Part shown: positions 26,265 through 34,644 of the stretch, one piece after another | Position numbering within the stretch: the first letter of the stretch is position 1 | Layout: each line of letters opens with the position of its first letter | NCBI RefSeq assembly: GCF_963662885.1 | Contig: NZ_OY760055.1 | Coordinates: 630,001-694,000 of the forward strand | Length of the DNA stretch: 64,000 nt | Direction of reading: 5' to 3' | From: an uncultured Pseudodesulfovibrio sp. | GTDB taxonomy: Bacteria; Desulfobacterota; Desulfovibrionia; Desulfovibrionales; Desulfovibrionaceae | The notes under the pieces: model-generated | Database searches by the model: none | Told to the model about the DNA's origin: nothing | The model's input: only the letters and a program-made list of their open reading frames with translations | Made by a program: the position numbers and the translations under genes

Positions 26265-26335
26265 CCGGACGAGCGGAAGTCGCCCACTCGCGGGTATTGT
26301 CCATCCGAATGGATTCCAGCAGATGACGGATAACG

Positions 26336-26372
26336 AAAAAGGCCCGGAACGCATTGCGTTCCGGGCCTTTTC
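26336..26372. terminator. Bidirectional terminator between the SMR locus and hypC
   Basis: AAAGGCCCGGAACGCA pairs with TGCGTTCCGGGCCTTT, with A-runs and T-runs outside. It serves both converging transcripts. Confidence 0.85.
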
Positions 26373-26390
26373 GATTCGATTGATAGACGG

Positions 26391-26648
26391 CTAGAGCATC
26401 TCGTGGTGATAGCCTTCGCCTCCCACCAGTTCGACCATGTCGCGCAGGATTTTCAGGGTCTCCTGAGCTTCCTTGGGGTCGAGCTTGCGCAGAGCGAATC
26501 CGGCGTGGATGATGATGTAGTCGCCCAGCGCCACTTCCTCGTCCATGAGCATGATGGACGCCTGGACCGTGGTGTCGCCTTCCCCCACTTTGCAGGTGGC
26601 GACGCCGTCACTGATGTCAATAATTTCTGCTGGTATCGCGAGGCACAT
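26391..26648 (-). CDS. hypC: Hydrogenase maturation chaperone HypC/HybG
   Basis: 85 residues. Starts MCLAIPAEII, with the essential Cys2 that carries the Fe(CN)2CO group with HypD and contacts the large-subunit precursor. ATG at 26648 gives the canonical N-terminus; the longer reading is rejected. It overlaps the end of the endopeptidase gene by 32 bases. It probably serves HynA, encoded on the opposite strand about 1.4 kb away. Other hyp genes are not in the window. Confidence 0.93.
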   Translation of the reverse strand: MCLAIPAEIIDISDGVATCKVGEGDTTVQASIMLMDEEVALGDYIIIHAGFALRKLDPKEAQETLKILRDMVELVGGEGYHHEML

Positions 26649-27180
26649 AAATCTTCTCCGTTGCGGGGTTCTTGTCCGTCCGAAGGGTGTAGGTGGCACC
26701 GGCTGCCTTCACTTCTTCAAGGACCAGGGCTTCCATTTCTGGGAGCTTGGCTTCGAGTTCCGGCGACAGGGCGGCGGACATGTCCTTGTAGTTGAGCGGT
26801 TCGATGCCGAAGAGGATGACCTCGTCCGGCACGTTTCCTATGATGCTACACTGGGCCAGCGTATCGAGCAAGTCGGTCTGGTGCAGGGAATTCTTGAAGG
26901 CGCATGCCTTGTTCAGATCCTCCCCGAGCAGACGGAAAATCTTGCCCGGTTCGCCGTCGTTGAGCACGATGTCCACTATTATCAGGTGGTCCGACTCCAT
27001 GATCGGTCCCATGAGCTTGAGGCCCAGGGTGCCGCCGTCAAGAACGGTGACATTGTCGGAAAACTCGTATTTTTGTTCGAGATCCTCAGCCACCCGGACG
27101 CCGAATCCCTCGTCGGTGAACAGGATGTTGCCGACGCCCAGGATGAGAATGCGTTTATCTTTTTCAGGCATGGCTTTCAC
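26617..27180 (-). CDS. Hydrogenase maturation endopeptidase (HyaD/HybD family)
   Basis: 187 residues. ILILGVGNILFTDEGFGVRVAEDL has the Ni-sensing Glu of the family, LDGGTLGL and IIVDIVLNDGEPG supply the Asp, and NSLHQTDLLDTL the His; these three ligands read out Ni in the large subunit. It then cuts off the 15-residue tail after His557 of HynA. Start is GTG at 27180 or ATG at 27171; neither has a strong ribosome site. Coupled to hypC by a 32-base overlap. Confidence 0.93.
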   Translation of the reverse strand: MKAMPEKDKRILILGVGNILFTDEGFGVRVAEDLEQKYEFSDNVTVLDGGTLGLKLMGPIMESDHLIIVDIVLNDGEPGKIFRLLGEDLNKACAFKNSLHQTDLLDTLAQCSIIGNVPDEVILFGIEPLNYKDMSAALSPELEAKLPEMEALVLEEVKAAGATYTLRTDKNPATEKIYVPRDTSRNY

Positions 27181-27262
27181 TTAGTAAAGAGCCAAGGTTT
27201 TCGCAAGGTCTAAAACGGAAATTGGTACTCGGAACCAGGGAGAAGCATGCAATAAAACGACA

Positions 27263-28357
27263 TCAGCGCGTGGCGTAATACATGGAACTGACCTGTCCCC
27301 CCGGCAGTTGCTGCTGGGATTTGACTTCGACGATTCTGCCTCCAGCCATTTTGACCACGTGCTCTACCGTTTCAACCGGGATGGCGTGGGTTTCACTATA
27401 GGGGCGTATGGCCGCCAGAGGCGTCTTCGACTCGGGCCGTTTCGGGGCGGGAGCGACTAGTACCGGTATGGCAAACTGAGCTTCTTCGGGGTTTGTCATG
27501 GCCTTGCCGAAATAGTCCAGAACAGTGATGGCCAGCATGTATTTGCCGGGTTGAGCCGGAGATGCCGCCTGGTAGTCCATGTCAACGGAATCGCCCGGGG
27601 CAAGCACGGTCTGCGGCAGGTTCTGCCTGCCGTGGTTTTGGACTATCTCGTCGGTGTCGATGTTCAACCAGTGATGGACCAGGCGTACGGGCGCATTGGT
27701 CTGTTTGTCCATGCCGACGGGATGCTCGCCGGTATTGGTCACGGTAACGGGCACGGTCAGTTTGGTGCCATGCTCCATGGACAGTGCCGGGACATCGGCC
27801 CGGTACGAAAGGGCGCAGGCAAGGCCTTCCTCGGGGTAGGCGAACACGGCGTTGGCGCTGGGGCAGTGGAAGGCGGCCAGTCCGCCCGGCTTGAGCACAC
27901 GGATGAACTCGGCAATATACCGGACTCCCACCTGTGGGCGTATGTGCTGGAGCACGTGTGCGGTGTGGACCAGATCAAAGCTCTGGTCACGGAACAGGGC
28001 GAGGTCTTCGGCCTCGTTGAGCCGATAGACGCAACGCATCCCGAATTTGTTGAACTCCTTGGCCTTGGCCAGCATGGACGGCGCGATGTCCACTCCCACG
28101 CAGGTCTTGAAATGGGCGCACAATGCCTGCGTCAATCTCCCGACTCCGCAACCGAAGTCCAGCGCGGAGTTCCTCCCCTTGGGAAAGCCGTTGGCCTCCA
28201 TCCAGGCGACAACATGGTTGACGTGGCCGGTGCCTGTGTTGAAAAAATCCTGTACATCCCAAGCATTATTGATTTTATCAGGAGATGAAGCCACGGCCCA
28301 GAGCGGGTCTTCCTGGCCAAATGTATTCCAGTTTCTTTGCAGCTCTTTCAGGTACAT
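27263..28357 (-). CDS. SAM-dependent methyltransferase with inserted beta-sandwich domain
   Basis: 364 residues. A class I methyltransferase: ALDFGCGVGRLTQALC (SAM loop, about 66-81), VGVDIAPSMLAKAKEF, FDLVHTAHVLQHI and VLKPGGLAAFHCP. After residue 190 an all-beta region of about 120 residues intervenes (LTVPVTVTNTGEHPVG, VRLVHHWLN, TVLAPGDSVDMDYQAASPAQ, PGKYMLAITVLDYFGKA), like the sugar-polymer-binding end domains attached to Wzt-type proteins. The C-terminal 40 residues (HAIPVETVEHVVKMAGGRIVEV) then complete the methyltransferase. A role in modifying surface glycans is possible. Single gene with AGGAGA upstream. Confidence 0.75.
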   Translation of the reverse strand: MYLKELQRNWNTFGQEDPLWAVASSPDKINNAWDVQDFFNTGTGHVNHVVAWMEANGFPKGRNSALDFGCGVGRLTQALCAHFKTCVGVDIAPSMLAKAKEFNKFGMRCVYRLNEAEDLALFRDQSFDLVHTAHVLQHIRPQVGVRYIAEFIRVLKPGGLAAFHCPSANAVFAYPEEGLACALSYRADVPALSMEHGTKLTVPVTVTNTGEHPVGMDKQTNAPVRLVHHWLNIDTDEIVQNHGRQNLPQTVLAPGDSVDMDYQAASPAQPGKYMLAITVLDYFGKAMTNPEEAQFAIPVLVAPAPKRPESKTPLAAIRPYSETHAIPVETVEHVVKMAGGRIVEVKSQQQLPGGQVSSMYYATR

Positions 28358-28452
28358 GCGTGCTCTCCTTGTACGCTCGGACTACCGGGTGCGCTTTGTC
28401 GGAGAGCAATGCATGTCTTATGCCATGCTATAGGGGAAAATTGCGGAAGAGG

Positions 28453-28482
28453 GCGGGCCGGGGAGTTCTGTCCCGGCCCGCC
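28453..28482 (-). terminator. GC-rich hairpin after the TPP enzyme gene
   Basis: GCGGGCCGGG pairs with CCCGGCCCGC around a nine-base loop, 11 bases past the stop. Downstream on the minus strand there is only a weak pyrimidine tract. Confidence 0.5.
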
Positions 28483-28492
28483 GGGTGGGGTG

Positions 28493-30085
28493 TTAGATGA
28501 TGGCTTCGATGAGCCGGGGACCCTTGGCGTTCAGGGCGTCCTTGAGGGCGTCGGCAAACTGCTGGTTGGTCTCGGCGCGCACGGCCGAAACGCCCATGCC
28601 TTCGGCCAGGCGCACCCAGTCGAGGGCCGGGTCGTGCAGGTCGAGCAGGGACAGGGCCTTGTCCCCCTTGGATGCGGCCCGGACCAGCTTGAGTTCCTGA
28701 TTGAGCACCGCGTACGAGCGATTGGCATAGAGCACGGTGACCACGTCCAGTTTTTCCCTGGCCTGGGTCCACAGGGCTTGAACCGTGTACATGGCGCTGC
28801 CGTCGCCTTCCAGGCAGACCACCTTGCGGCCGGGCGCGGCCACGGCGGCACCGGTGGCCAGCGGCATGACCCCGCCGATGGCGCCGCCGGTCAGGGCCAG
28901 ATAGTCGTGGGGAGCTGCCGTGGCGAGGATGTTGGCGTAGGGCAGGGTCGAGGTGATGCCCTCGTCCGCGACGATGGCGTTATCAGGCAGAAGCGCGGCC
29001 ACTATTCTCAGGGCTTCCTTGGCGGTTAGCGGCCCGTCTTCGGGCAGGGCAGGCGGATCAAGCGGAAGCAAGGTGCATTCGGGCGACGCGTCCACCGCAC
29101 CGGCCAGATCGATGAGCGCGGTGTTTCCGTCCTCGCTGGGGTGGGCCAGGGTCATGATGGCGCAGTGGGGCGGTGTCAGCCAGCTCTCCTGTTCAGGGTA
29201 GGCGAAAAAGGATACCGGCGGTTCCGCGCCCACGAGCAGGAGTTGCTCGAACTCGTCGAGTCTGGCCAGAACGTCCTTGCCCCGATACGGCAGCCGTTCG
29301 ACCACGGGCGCGCCTGCACCGGAGCGCATACGCGGGGTGAAGGTGTCGCAGAACAGGGTGGCTCCGGTCTTGGCCGCCACGCATCCGGCCGCGTTGAGCC
29401 CATCTCCCCAGAGCACGGAACCACGCATGAGGATCGCGGTTTTCTTGCCGTTGGTCAGGGCCTTGGCCGCCGCCTCGATGGCATCCGGAAACACCGGTGC
29501 CGGCTTGGGCGCCTCCAGCGCGGGCGCGGGACGTTCGGCCGGGAGCCAGGCCGTGTCCGCCGGCAGGATCAGGGTGGCTACCTGGCCGGGTGCCGTGCGC
29601 GCGGCGCGGACCGCTTCGGCGGTATCCAGGGCCACCGTACGCGGGCTGCGCGGGCGGCGGACCCAGTGGGATATGGCCTCGGCAAAGCCCTCGACGTTGG
29701 AGGTCAGGGGCGCGTCGTAGCGCTCGTGGTAGGTGGCGTGATCGCCGACGATGTTGATTACCGGGGACTGGCCCTTGCGCGCGTTGTGCAGGTTGGCCAT
29801 GCCGTTGGCGAAGCCGGGCCCGAGGTGCAGCAGGGTGCAGGCGGGCTTGCCGGTCATCCGGGCATAGCCGTCCGCCGCACCCGTGGCCACGCCCTCAAAC
29901 AGGCAGAGCACGCCGCGCATGCCGGGGATACGGTCCAGGGCGGAGACAAAGTGCATTTCCGAGGTGCCGGGGTTGGCAAAACAGACGTCCACGCCGTTGT
30001 TCACCAGGGTGGCAAGCAGGCTGTCCGCGCCGTTGCAGTCGGTGCATTGTCCGGTTTCAGTGATTTCAGGGGTATGTTGAGGCAT
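28493..30085 (-). CDS. Thiamine-diphosphate enzyme, acetolactate-synthase-like
   Basis: 530 residues. The N-terminal pyrimidine domain has ANPGTSEMHFVSALD and the catalytic Glu in LFEGVATGAADGYARM; the C-terminal domain has the ThDP motif EGDGSAMYTVQALWTQ ending with YANRSYAVLNQE. The overall pattern is closest to the acetolactate synthase/benzoylformate decarboxylase group; such proteins are often annotated as acetolactate synthase large subunit, but no ilvN follows, so a different 2-keto-acid reaction is possible. ATG at 30085 has AAAAGGAG 7 bases upstream. A cysteine pair (QCTDCN) precedes the first domain. Confidence 0.8.
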   Translation of the reverse strand: MPQHTPEITETGQCTDCNGADSLLATLVNNGVDVCFANPGTSEMHFVSALDRIPGMRGVLCLFEGVATGAADGYARMTGKPACTLLHLGPGFANGMANLHNARKGQSPVINIVGDHATYHERYDAPLTSNVEGFAEAISHWVRRPRSPRTVALDTAEAVRAARTAPGQVATLILPADTAWLPAERPAPALEAPKPAPVFPDAIEAAAKALTNGKKTAILMRGSVLWGDGLNAAGCVAAKTGATLFCDTFTPRMRSGAGAPVVERLPYRGKDVLARLDEFEQLLLVGAEPPVSFFAYPEQESWLTPPHCAIMTLAHPSEDGNTALIDLAGAVDASPECTLLPLDPPALPEDGPLTAKEALRIVAALLPDNAIVADEGITSTLPYANILATAAPHDYLALTGGAIGGVMPLATGAAVAAPGRKVVCLEGDGSAMYTVQALWTQAREKLDVVTVLYANRSYAVLNQELKLVRAASKGDKALSLLDLHDPALDWVRLAEGMGVSAVRAETNQQFADALKDALNAKGPRLIEAII

Positions 30086-30285
30086 GATTCGACTCCTTTT
30101 GCGGGTCTGGTGGAGTATGGGCCCCCGGGCTGCCGGGGAGGCGGGAATCCGAAGGGTCGGCGTCTCGTGGCGGGACGGGCGATCTTGGCGGGCGCGTGGC
30201 CCGGCCTGAAAAACAGTTTCCGCCATGCATCAAGGTAGCCAAGAGGGGGGTGCGGGTCAAGACGGGGAGCGGGAAGGAGTCAACC

Positions 30286-30328
30286 GAAAAAACAACGGCG
30301 GGCCGCGACGAATGGTCGCGGCCCGCCG
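30286..30328 (-). terminator. Terminator of the isocitrate dehydrogenase gene
   Basis: CGGCGGGCCGCGAC pairs with GTCGCGGCCCGCCG; on the minus strand a T-rich run follows (TTGTTTTTTC). Confidence 0.8.
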
Positions 30329-30351
30329 GGAATGTTCTGATAAACGGGCGG

Positions 30352-31494
30352 TTACAGGTTGGCCAGCAGGATTTCGCCGAATTCCTTGCAGCCCACCTGG
30401 GTGGAGCCGTTGATCTGGGAGGCGAGGTCCACGGTGACCTTCTTGGCGGCCAGGGTCTTTTCCACCGAGGCGTGGATCAGCGCGGCAGCCTCGTGCCAGC
30501 CGATGTGTTCCAGCATCATGGCACCGGACAGCAGCAGGGAACCGGGGTTGGCCAGGTCCTTGCCCGCGATGGTCGGGGCGGTGCCGTGGGTGGCCTCGAA
30601 GAAGGCCAGCTTTTCGCCCATGTTCACACCGGGGGCCAGACCGAGTCCGCCCACCTGCGCGGCCAGAGCATCGGAGATGTAGTCGCCGTTCAGGTTGGTG
30701 GTGGCGATGACCGAGTACTGCTCGGGGTACATCAGCACGTTCTGGAACATGGCGTCGGCGATGCGATCCTTGATGATGACGCCTTCGCCTTCGTCGCCTT
30801 CGCGGACGACCTTGCCCTTGTACTCTTCCTCGGCCAGTTCATAGCCCCAGGCACGGAAGCCACCTTCGGTGGTCTTCATGATGTTGCCCTTGTGAACCAG
30901 GGTCACGGACGGCTTGCCTTCGGTGATGGCGTAGTCGAGGGCCTTTCTGACCAGTCGCTTGGAGCCCGCCGGGGTGATGGGCTTGATGCCCACGCCTGCC
31001 GTGATGTCGATCTTCGCGCCGAACTCGTCCACGAGAAATTCGATTAATTTCTTGGCTTCCGGGGAGCCGGACTGATATTCAATACCCGCGTACAGGTCCT
31101 CGGTGTTCTCGCGGAACACGATCATGTCGACCAGATCGGGACGCTTGACCGGGGATTCGATTCCCTTGAAATACTTGATGGGACGGATGCAGGCATAGAG
31201 ATCGAAGACCTGGCGCAGGGTGACGTTCAGGCTGCGGAAGCCCTTGCCCACCGGCGTGTTCAGCGGTCCTTTCATGGCCAGGTCGGCCTGGGCCAGCGCG
31301 TCCATGGTCGCCTTGGGCAGATGCTCGCCGGTCTCGGCGAAAGCCTTCTCGCCTGCCAGCAGTTCCTGCCAGTCGAGCTTGTTGGCCCCGTCGTAGGCCA
31401 TTTCCACAGCCTTGTTCAGGACAGGGCGCGCAGCGGCCCAGACTTCGGCGCCGATGCCGTCACCTTCGATGTAATAGACAGTTCTAGTAGCCAA
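30352..31494 (-). CDS. icd: Isocitrate dehydrogenase
   Basis: 380 residues. Converts isocitrate to 2-oxoglutarate. Substrate-binding blocks are SLNVTLRQVFDLYACIRPIKY and DMIVFRENTEDLYAGIEY, both close to the E. coli enzyme, including RENxED; Thr stands where E. coli has the regulatory Ser113. The cofactor segment reads HGTAPTIAGKDLANPGS; it lacks the Lys-Tyr pair of the NADP-specific E. coli enzyme, so cofactor choice is open. The start is TTG at 31494 with GAGGAGG five bases upstream; there is no better ATG. Monocistronic. Confidence 0.9.
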   Translation of the reverse strand: MATRTVYYIEGDGIGAEVWAAARPVLNKAVEMAYDGANKLDWQELLAGEKAFAETGEHLPKATMDALAQADLAMKGPLNTPVGKGFRSLNVTLRQVFDLYACIRPIKYFKGIESPVKRPDLVDMIVFRENTEDLYAGIEYQSGSPEAKKLIEFLVDEFGAKIDITAGVGIKPITPAGSKRLVRKALDYAITEGKPSVTLVHKGNIMKTTEGGFRAWGYELAEEEYKGKVVREGDEGEGVIIKDRIADAMFQNVLMYPEQYSVIATTNLNGDYISDALAAQVGGLGLAPGVNMGEKLAFFEATHGTAPTIAGKDLANPGSLLLSGAMMLEHIGWHEAAALIHASVEKTLAAKKVTVDLASQINGSTQVGCKEFGEILLANL

Positions 31495-31655
31495 TGGGTC
31501 CTCCTCAGGCAATGTGGTCGGGACTAGTTGTGAAATGAAGTAGCGGACTATGACGTTTATTCGGTCGGATTGCAAGCGACCCGGCGGCGCAAAGGCCGGA
31601 CCGGGCGCAGGATTGGGCCATGAACAGGATACAATGACAGACGGTTGGAGAGAGC

Positions 31656-32387
31656 GTGCAGGCTGAATTGGAGATGGTCAAGGCGTTGTTGAGCGGGGGC
31701 AGGCGGGTGGTCGTCCTTACCGGGGCGGGGGTATCCGCCGAGAGTGGCGTGCCCACCTTTCGGGGGCGTGACGGGCTGTGGAAGCATTATCGTGCCGAGG
31801 ATCTGGCCCGGCCCGACGCTTTTGCCGCACACCCCGAGCTTGTCTGGGAGTTCTACAACTGGCGGCGCAAGCTGGTGGCCGAATGCGAACCCAATCCTGC
31901 GCATCTGGCCCTGGCGGCCATGGAACGGCAAATCCAGAATTTTCTTCTGATCACCCAGAACGTTGACGGGCTGCATGCCCGGGCGGGTAGCCGCAAGATC
32001 CTCGAGATGCACGGCTCTCTGTGGCAGGTGCGCTGCACGGTCTGCACGCATGCCCGCGAGGATTTCTCCGAGCTGCCGGAGCTGCCGGACTGCCCGGTCT
32101 GCGGCCATCTGCTGCGGCCCGGCGTGGTCTGGTTCGGCGAACCGCTCACCCCCGGAGTCCTCAAGCTGGCCATCGACCAGATCGGCAAGGCGGACGTGTT
32201 TTTGTCCGTGGGGACCTCCAATCTGGTGCAGCCCGCCGCGTCATTCTATCAGTTGGCCAAGGACCACGGGGCGGTGACCGTGGAAATCAACGAGGAACCC
32301 ACCCCGAACACCGGGTTCATGGATTTCGCCCTGCACGGTCAGGCCGGGGAGATTCTGCCCGAGCTGATCGCCGGCCTGGGTGAATGA
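31656..32387 (+). CDS. cobB: Sirtuin NAD-dependent protein deacylase (class III, CobB-like)
   Basis: 243 residues. NAD-binding start VVVLTGAGVSAESGVPTFRG, QNVDGLHARAG with catalytic His in EMHGSLW, four zinc cysteines (CTVC and CPVC) and SVGTSNLVQPAA. FYNWRR holds the Tyr and Arg that in SIRT5/CobB-type sirtuins bind succinyl and malonyl groups, so desuccinylation is possible as well as deacetylation. The GTG start follows a weak site; an ATG 18 bases on is an alternative. The next gene, a GNAT transferase, overlaps by four bases. Confidence 0.9.
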   Translation: MQAELEMVKALLSGGRRVVVLTGAGVSAESGVPTFRGRDGLWKHYRAEDLARPDAFAAHPELVWEFYNWRRKLVAECEPNPAHLALAAMERQIQNFLLITQNVDGLHARAGSRKILEMHGSLWQVRCTVCTHAREDFSELPELPDCPVCGHLLRPGVVWFGEPLTPGVLKLAIDQIGKADVFLSVGTSNLVQPAASFYQLAKDHGAVTVEINEEPTPNTGFMDFALHGQAGEILPELIAGLGE

Positions 32388-32887
32388 CGGATATGCTGGA
32401 CCGAATTTCCCTTGAACCGCTTTCCCTCGAACGGGAGGCCGAGGCCCTGACCCTGGTCCGGGCCGTCTTCGCCGCCATGGTCGCGCCCGGCTTCTCGGAG
32501 CAGGGGTGCGTTTCGTTCAATGACTACCTGGACCGGTATGCTTTTTCCCGCCGTGACGGGGAAGGTTTTGCCCTGGCCGCAATACTGGATGGCGTCCTTG
32601 TGGGAGTCATCGAGGTGGTCAACGGGAACCACGTGGCCCTGTTTTTCGTGGCCGACGAATGTCGGGGGCAGGGGGTCGGGGGCAGGCTCATGCGCCAGGC
32701 ACTTGAGCGGTGCGGACAGGGCGACACCGCTCCGGCAGCGCTGACGGTCAACGCCTCTCCCGGCTCGGTCCGGGCCTACGAACGGTTGGGATTCATCGTC
32801 GCGGAAAGCGAACAGGAACGCGGCGGCATCCGTTTTGTCCCCATGCTCCTGCCGTTTTGGAAACCCGAGAAATTCGCCTCGGCTTGA
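32384..32887 (+). CDS. GNAT-family N-acetyltransferase paired with the sirtuin
   Basis: 167 residues. VALFFVADECRGQGVGGRLMRQAL contains the acetyl-CoA-binding (R/Q)-x-x-G-x-G loop, and SVRAYERLGFIVAESEQ the usual C-terminal strand. The ATG overlaps the stop of the sirtuin gene (ATGA), so the two are coupled. That arrangement suggests an acylating and deacylating pair, but the target of the transferase cannot be read from sequence. Confidence 0.8.
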   Translation: MTDMLDRISLEPLSLEREAEALTLVRAVFAAMVAPGFSEQGCVSFNDYLDRYAFSRRDGEGFALAAILDGVLVGVIEVVNGNHVALFFVADECRGQGVGGRLMRQALERCGQGDTAPAALTVNASPGSVRAYERLGFIVAESEQERGGIRFVPMLLPFWKPEKFASA

Positions 32888-32921
32888 CGCGAAAGCCGGA
32901 AACGGAGTAGGGATTTTCTCT

Positions 32922-32993
32922 ATGCAAACACCCATATCATACAACTACTTTTGTGGACGCGGGTGGCGTAACGTCAAGCGGCCCGATTCCTAG
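32922..32993 (+). other. Possible leader peptide upstream of trpB2
   Basis: A 23-codon frame (MQTPISYNYFCGRGWRNVKR and three more) with a GGAGTAGGG stretch ahead of its ATG. It contains one Trp, two Tyr and one Phe codon and ends 64 bases before a terminator-like hairpin. A ribosome stalling here could control that hairpin. One Trp codon is fewer than in known trp leaders, so this is a weak call. Confidence 0.35.
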
Positions 32994-33057
32994 ACACGCG
33001 CTGAAGCGATCCGCTGCCTGTCCGGCGGCGGCGTGCTTGCGCGCGTGTGGACATCGG

Positions 33058-33090
33058 AAAGCCGCTGGTTCGTTGCCAGCGGTTTTTTTT
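33058..33090 (+). terminator. Candidate attenuator hairpin before trpB2
   Basis: AAAGCCGCTGG pairs with CCAGCGGTTT and eight T residues follow. It lies 170 bases after the preceding gene but 80 bases before trpB2, a position better suited to leader control than to ending the GNAT gene. Confidence 0.65.
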
Positions 33091-33171
33091 CGTCAACGCG
33101 CGGACCGAAACGGGGAGCCGGGAAGCTCCACCCGTTTCGGCTGTCGACGCGCAACCGTTCGGAGGAACACA

Positions 33172-34518
33172 ATGTCTGTGAAGAAGATCTTTTTGCCCCA
33201 GGACCAGATGCCCACCCAGTGGTACAACCCCATGCCGGACCTGCCCACGCCCATGGCTCCACCGCTGAACCCGGAGACTCTGGAGCCCCTGACCCCGGAC
33301 ATGCTCTCCCCGATCTTTCCGGATTCGCTCATCGCCCAGGAGATGAGCACGGACCGGTTCATCGACATCCCGCAGGAAGTCCTGGACGTCTACAAGATCT
33401 GGCGTCCCTCTCCCTTGGTCCGCGCCGACCGGTTGGAAAAGGCCATCGGGGCCAAGTGCAAGATATTCTACAAGGACGAGTCCGTGTCTCCGGCGGGGTC
33501 GCACAAGCCGAACACGTCGGTGCCCCAGGCGTATTACAACAAGATGGAAGGCGTGACCCGACTGGCCACCGAGACCGGCGCGGGCCAGTGGGGAACGGCT
33601 CTGTCTTTTGCCTGTGCCCAGTACGACATGGAGTGCGTGGTCTACATGGTCAAGGTTTCCTACGAGCAGAAGCCGTACCGCAAGATGATCATCAACACCT
33701 ATGGCGGGACCATCTTCGCCTCGCCTTCCGAGCAGACCCGCACGGGCCGCGAGATGCTTGCCAAAGACCCGGACTGCAAGGGCTCGCTCGGCCTGGCCAT
33801 CTCCGAAGCCGTGGAGGACGCCGCCACCCATGACGACACCAAGTACGCCCTGGGCTCGGTCATGAACCACGTGCTCATCCACCAGACCATCACCGGTCTG
33901 GAGGTCCAGAAACAGCTGGAGATGATCGGCGAGAAGGCCACCCATCTTGTGGGCTGCGTGGGCGGCGGTTCCAACTTCGGCGGACTGGTCCTGCCGTTCC
34001 TGCCCCAGAAGCTGGACGGCGATCCGGTCAAGTTCATCGCGGTGGAACCCAAGGCCTGCCCGACCCTGACGCGTGGGGAATACCGCTACGATTTCGGTGA
34101 TATGGCCAGGCTGACCCCGCTGGTCAAAATGCACACGCTGGGGCATGACTTCATGCCCGCGCCCATCCATGCCGGCGGCCTGCGCTATCACGGCGACGCA
34201 CCCATCGTCTGCAACATCGTCAACGAGGGGCTGTGCGAGCCGGTGGCCTATTTTCAGACCGAATGCTTCGAGGCGGCCAAGCTGTTCATGCAGACCGAGG
34301 GCTTCCTGCCCGCGCCCGAGACTTCCCACGCCATCAAGGGGGCTATCGAGGCGGCCAAAACCGCGGGGCCGGACGACGTCATCGTCTTCCTGTACTCGGG
34401 CCACGGTATGCTCGACCTGGCTTCCTACGACGCCTTCAATCAGGGATTGCTGACCAACTTCGAGTTGCCCCAGCGAGACATCGAGGAAGCGCTCAAGGCT
34501 TGCCCGGACATGAAATAG
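33172..34518 (+). CDS. trpB2: Tryptophan synthase beta chain, TrpB2 type
   Basis: 448 residues, the long TrpB2 form rather than the approx. 400-residue TrpB1. PLP lysine in GSHKPNTSVPQAYY (SHKxN), GAGQWGTALSFACA, the phosphate loop GCVGGGSNFGG and the C-terminal SGHGMLDL. It joins indole and serine to tryptophan; TrpB2 proteins do not bind the alpha subunit in the standard way and may salvage indole. No other trp gene is adjacent. ATG at 33172 has GGAGGA six bases upstream; the open frame extends further back but through the leader. Confidence 0.92.
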   Translation: MSVKKIFLPQDQMPTQWYNPMPDLPTPMAPPLNPETLEPLTPDMLSPIFPDSLIAQEMSTDRFIDIPQEVLDVYKIWRPSPLVRADRLEKAIGAKCKIFYKDESVSPAGSHKPNTSVPQAYYNKMEGVTRLATETGAGQWGTALSFACAQYDMECVVYMVKVSYEQKPYRKMIINTYGGTIFASPSEQTRTGREMLAKDPDCKGSLGLAISEAVEDAATHDDTKYALGSVMNHVLIHQTITGLEVQKQLEMIGEKATHLVGCVGGGSNFGGLVLPFLPQKLDGDPVKFIAVEPKACPTLTRGEYRYDFGDMARLTPLVKMHTLGHDFMPAPIHAGGLRYHGDAPIVCNIVNEGLCEPVAYFQTECFEAAKLFMQTEGFLPAPETSHAIKGAIEAAKTAGPDDVIVFLYSGHGMLDLASYDAFNQGLLTNFELPQRDIEEALKACPDMK

Positions 34519-34540
34519 CGTCGATCACTCCTCCAATCAC

Positions 34541-34573
34541 AACCCCCCGGCCGGGCTCCCGCGCCGGGGGTTT
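34541..34573 (+). terminator. Terminator after trpB2
   Basis: AACCCCCCGGC and GCCGGGGGTT form a GC-rich stem just past the stop. Confidence 0.65.
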
Positions 34574-34644
34574 CGTGTTTCCTTGCAACAGGGCCGCGCC
34601 CCTGATAATCATGGTCCCGTATTCATTGATCAAGGAGACGAACA

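Noticed and set aside
33058..33090. Reading the hairpin simply as the terminator of the GNAT gene
   Set aside because: It is 170 bases beyond that stop and much closer to trpB2; a leader role fits better, though not proved.
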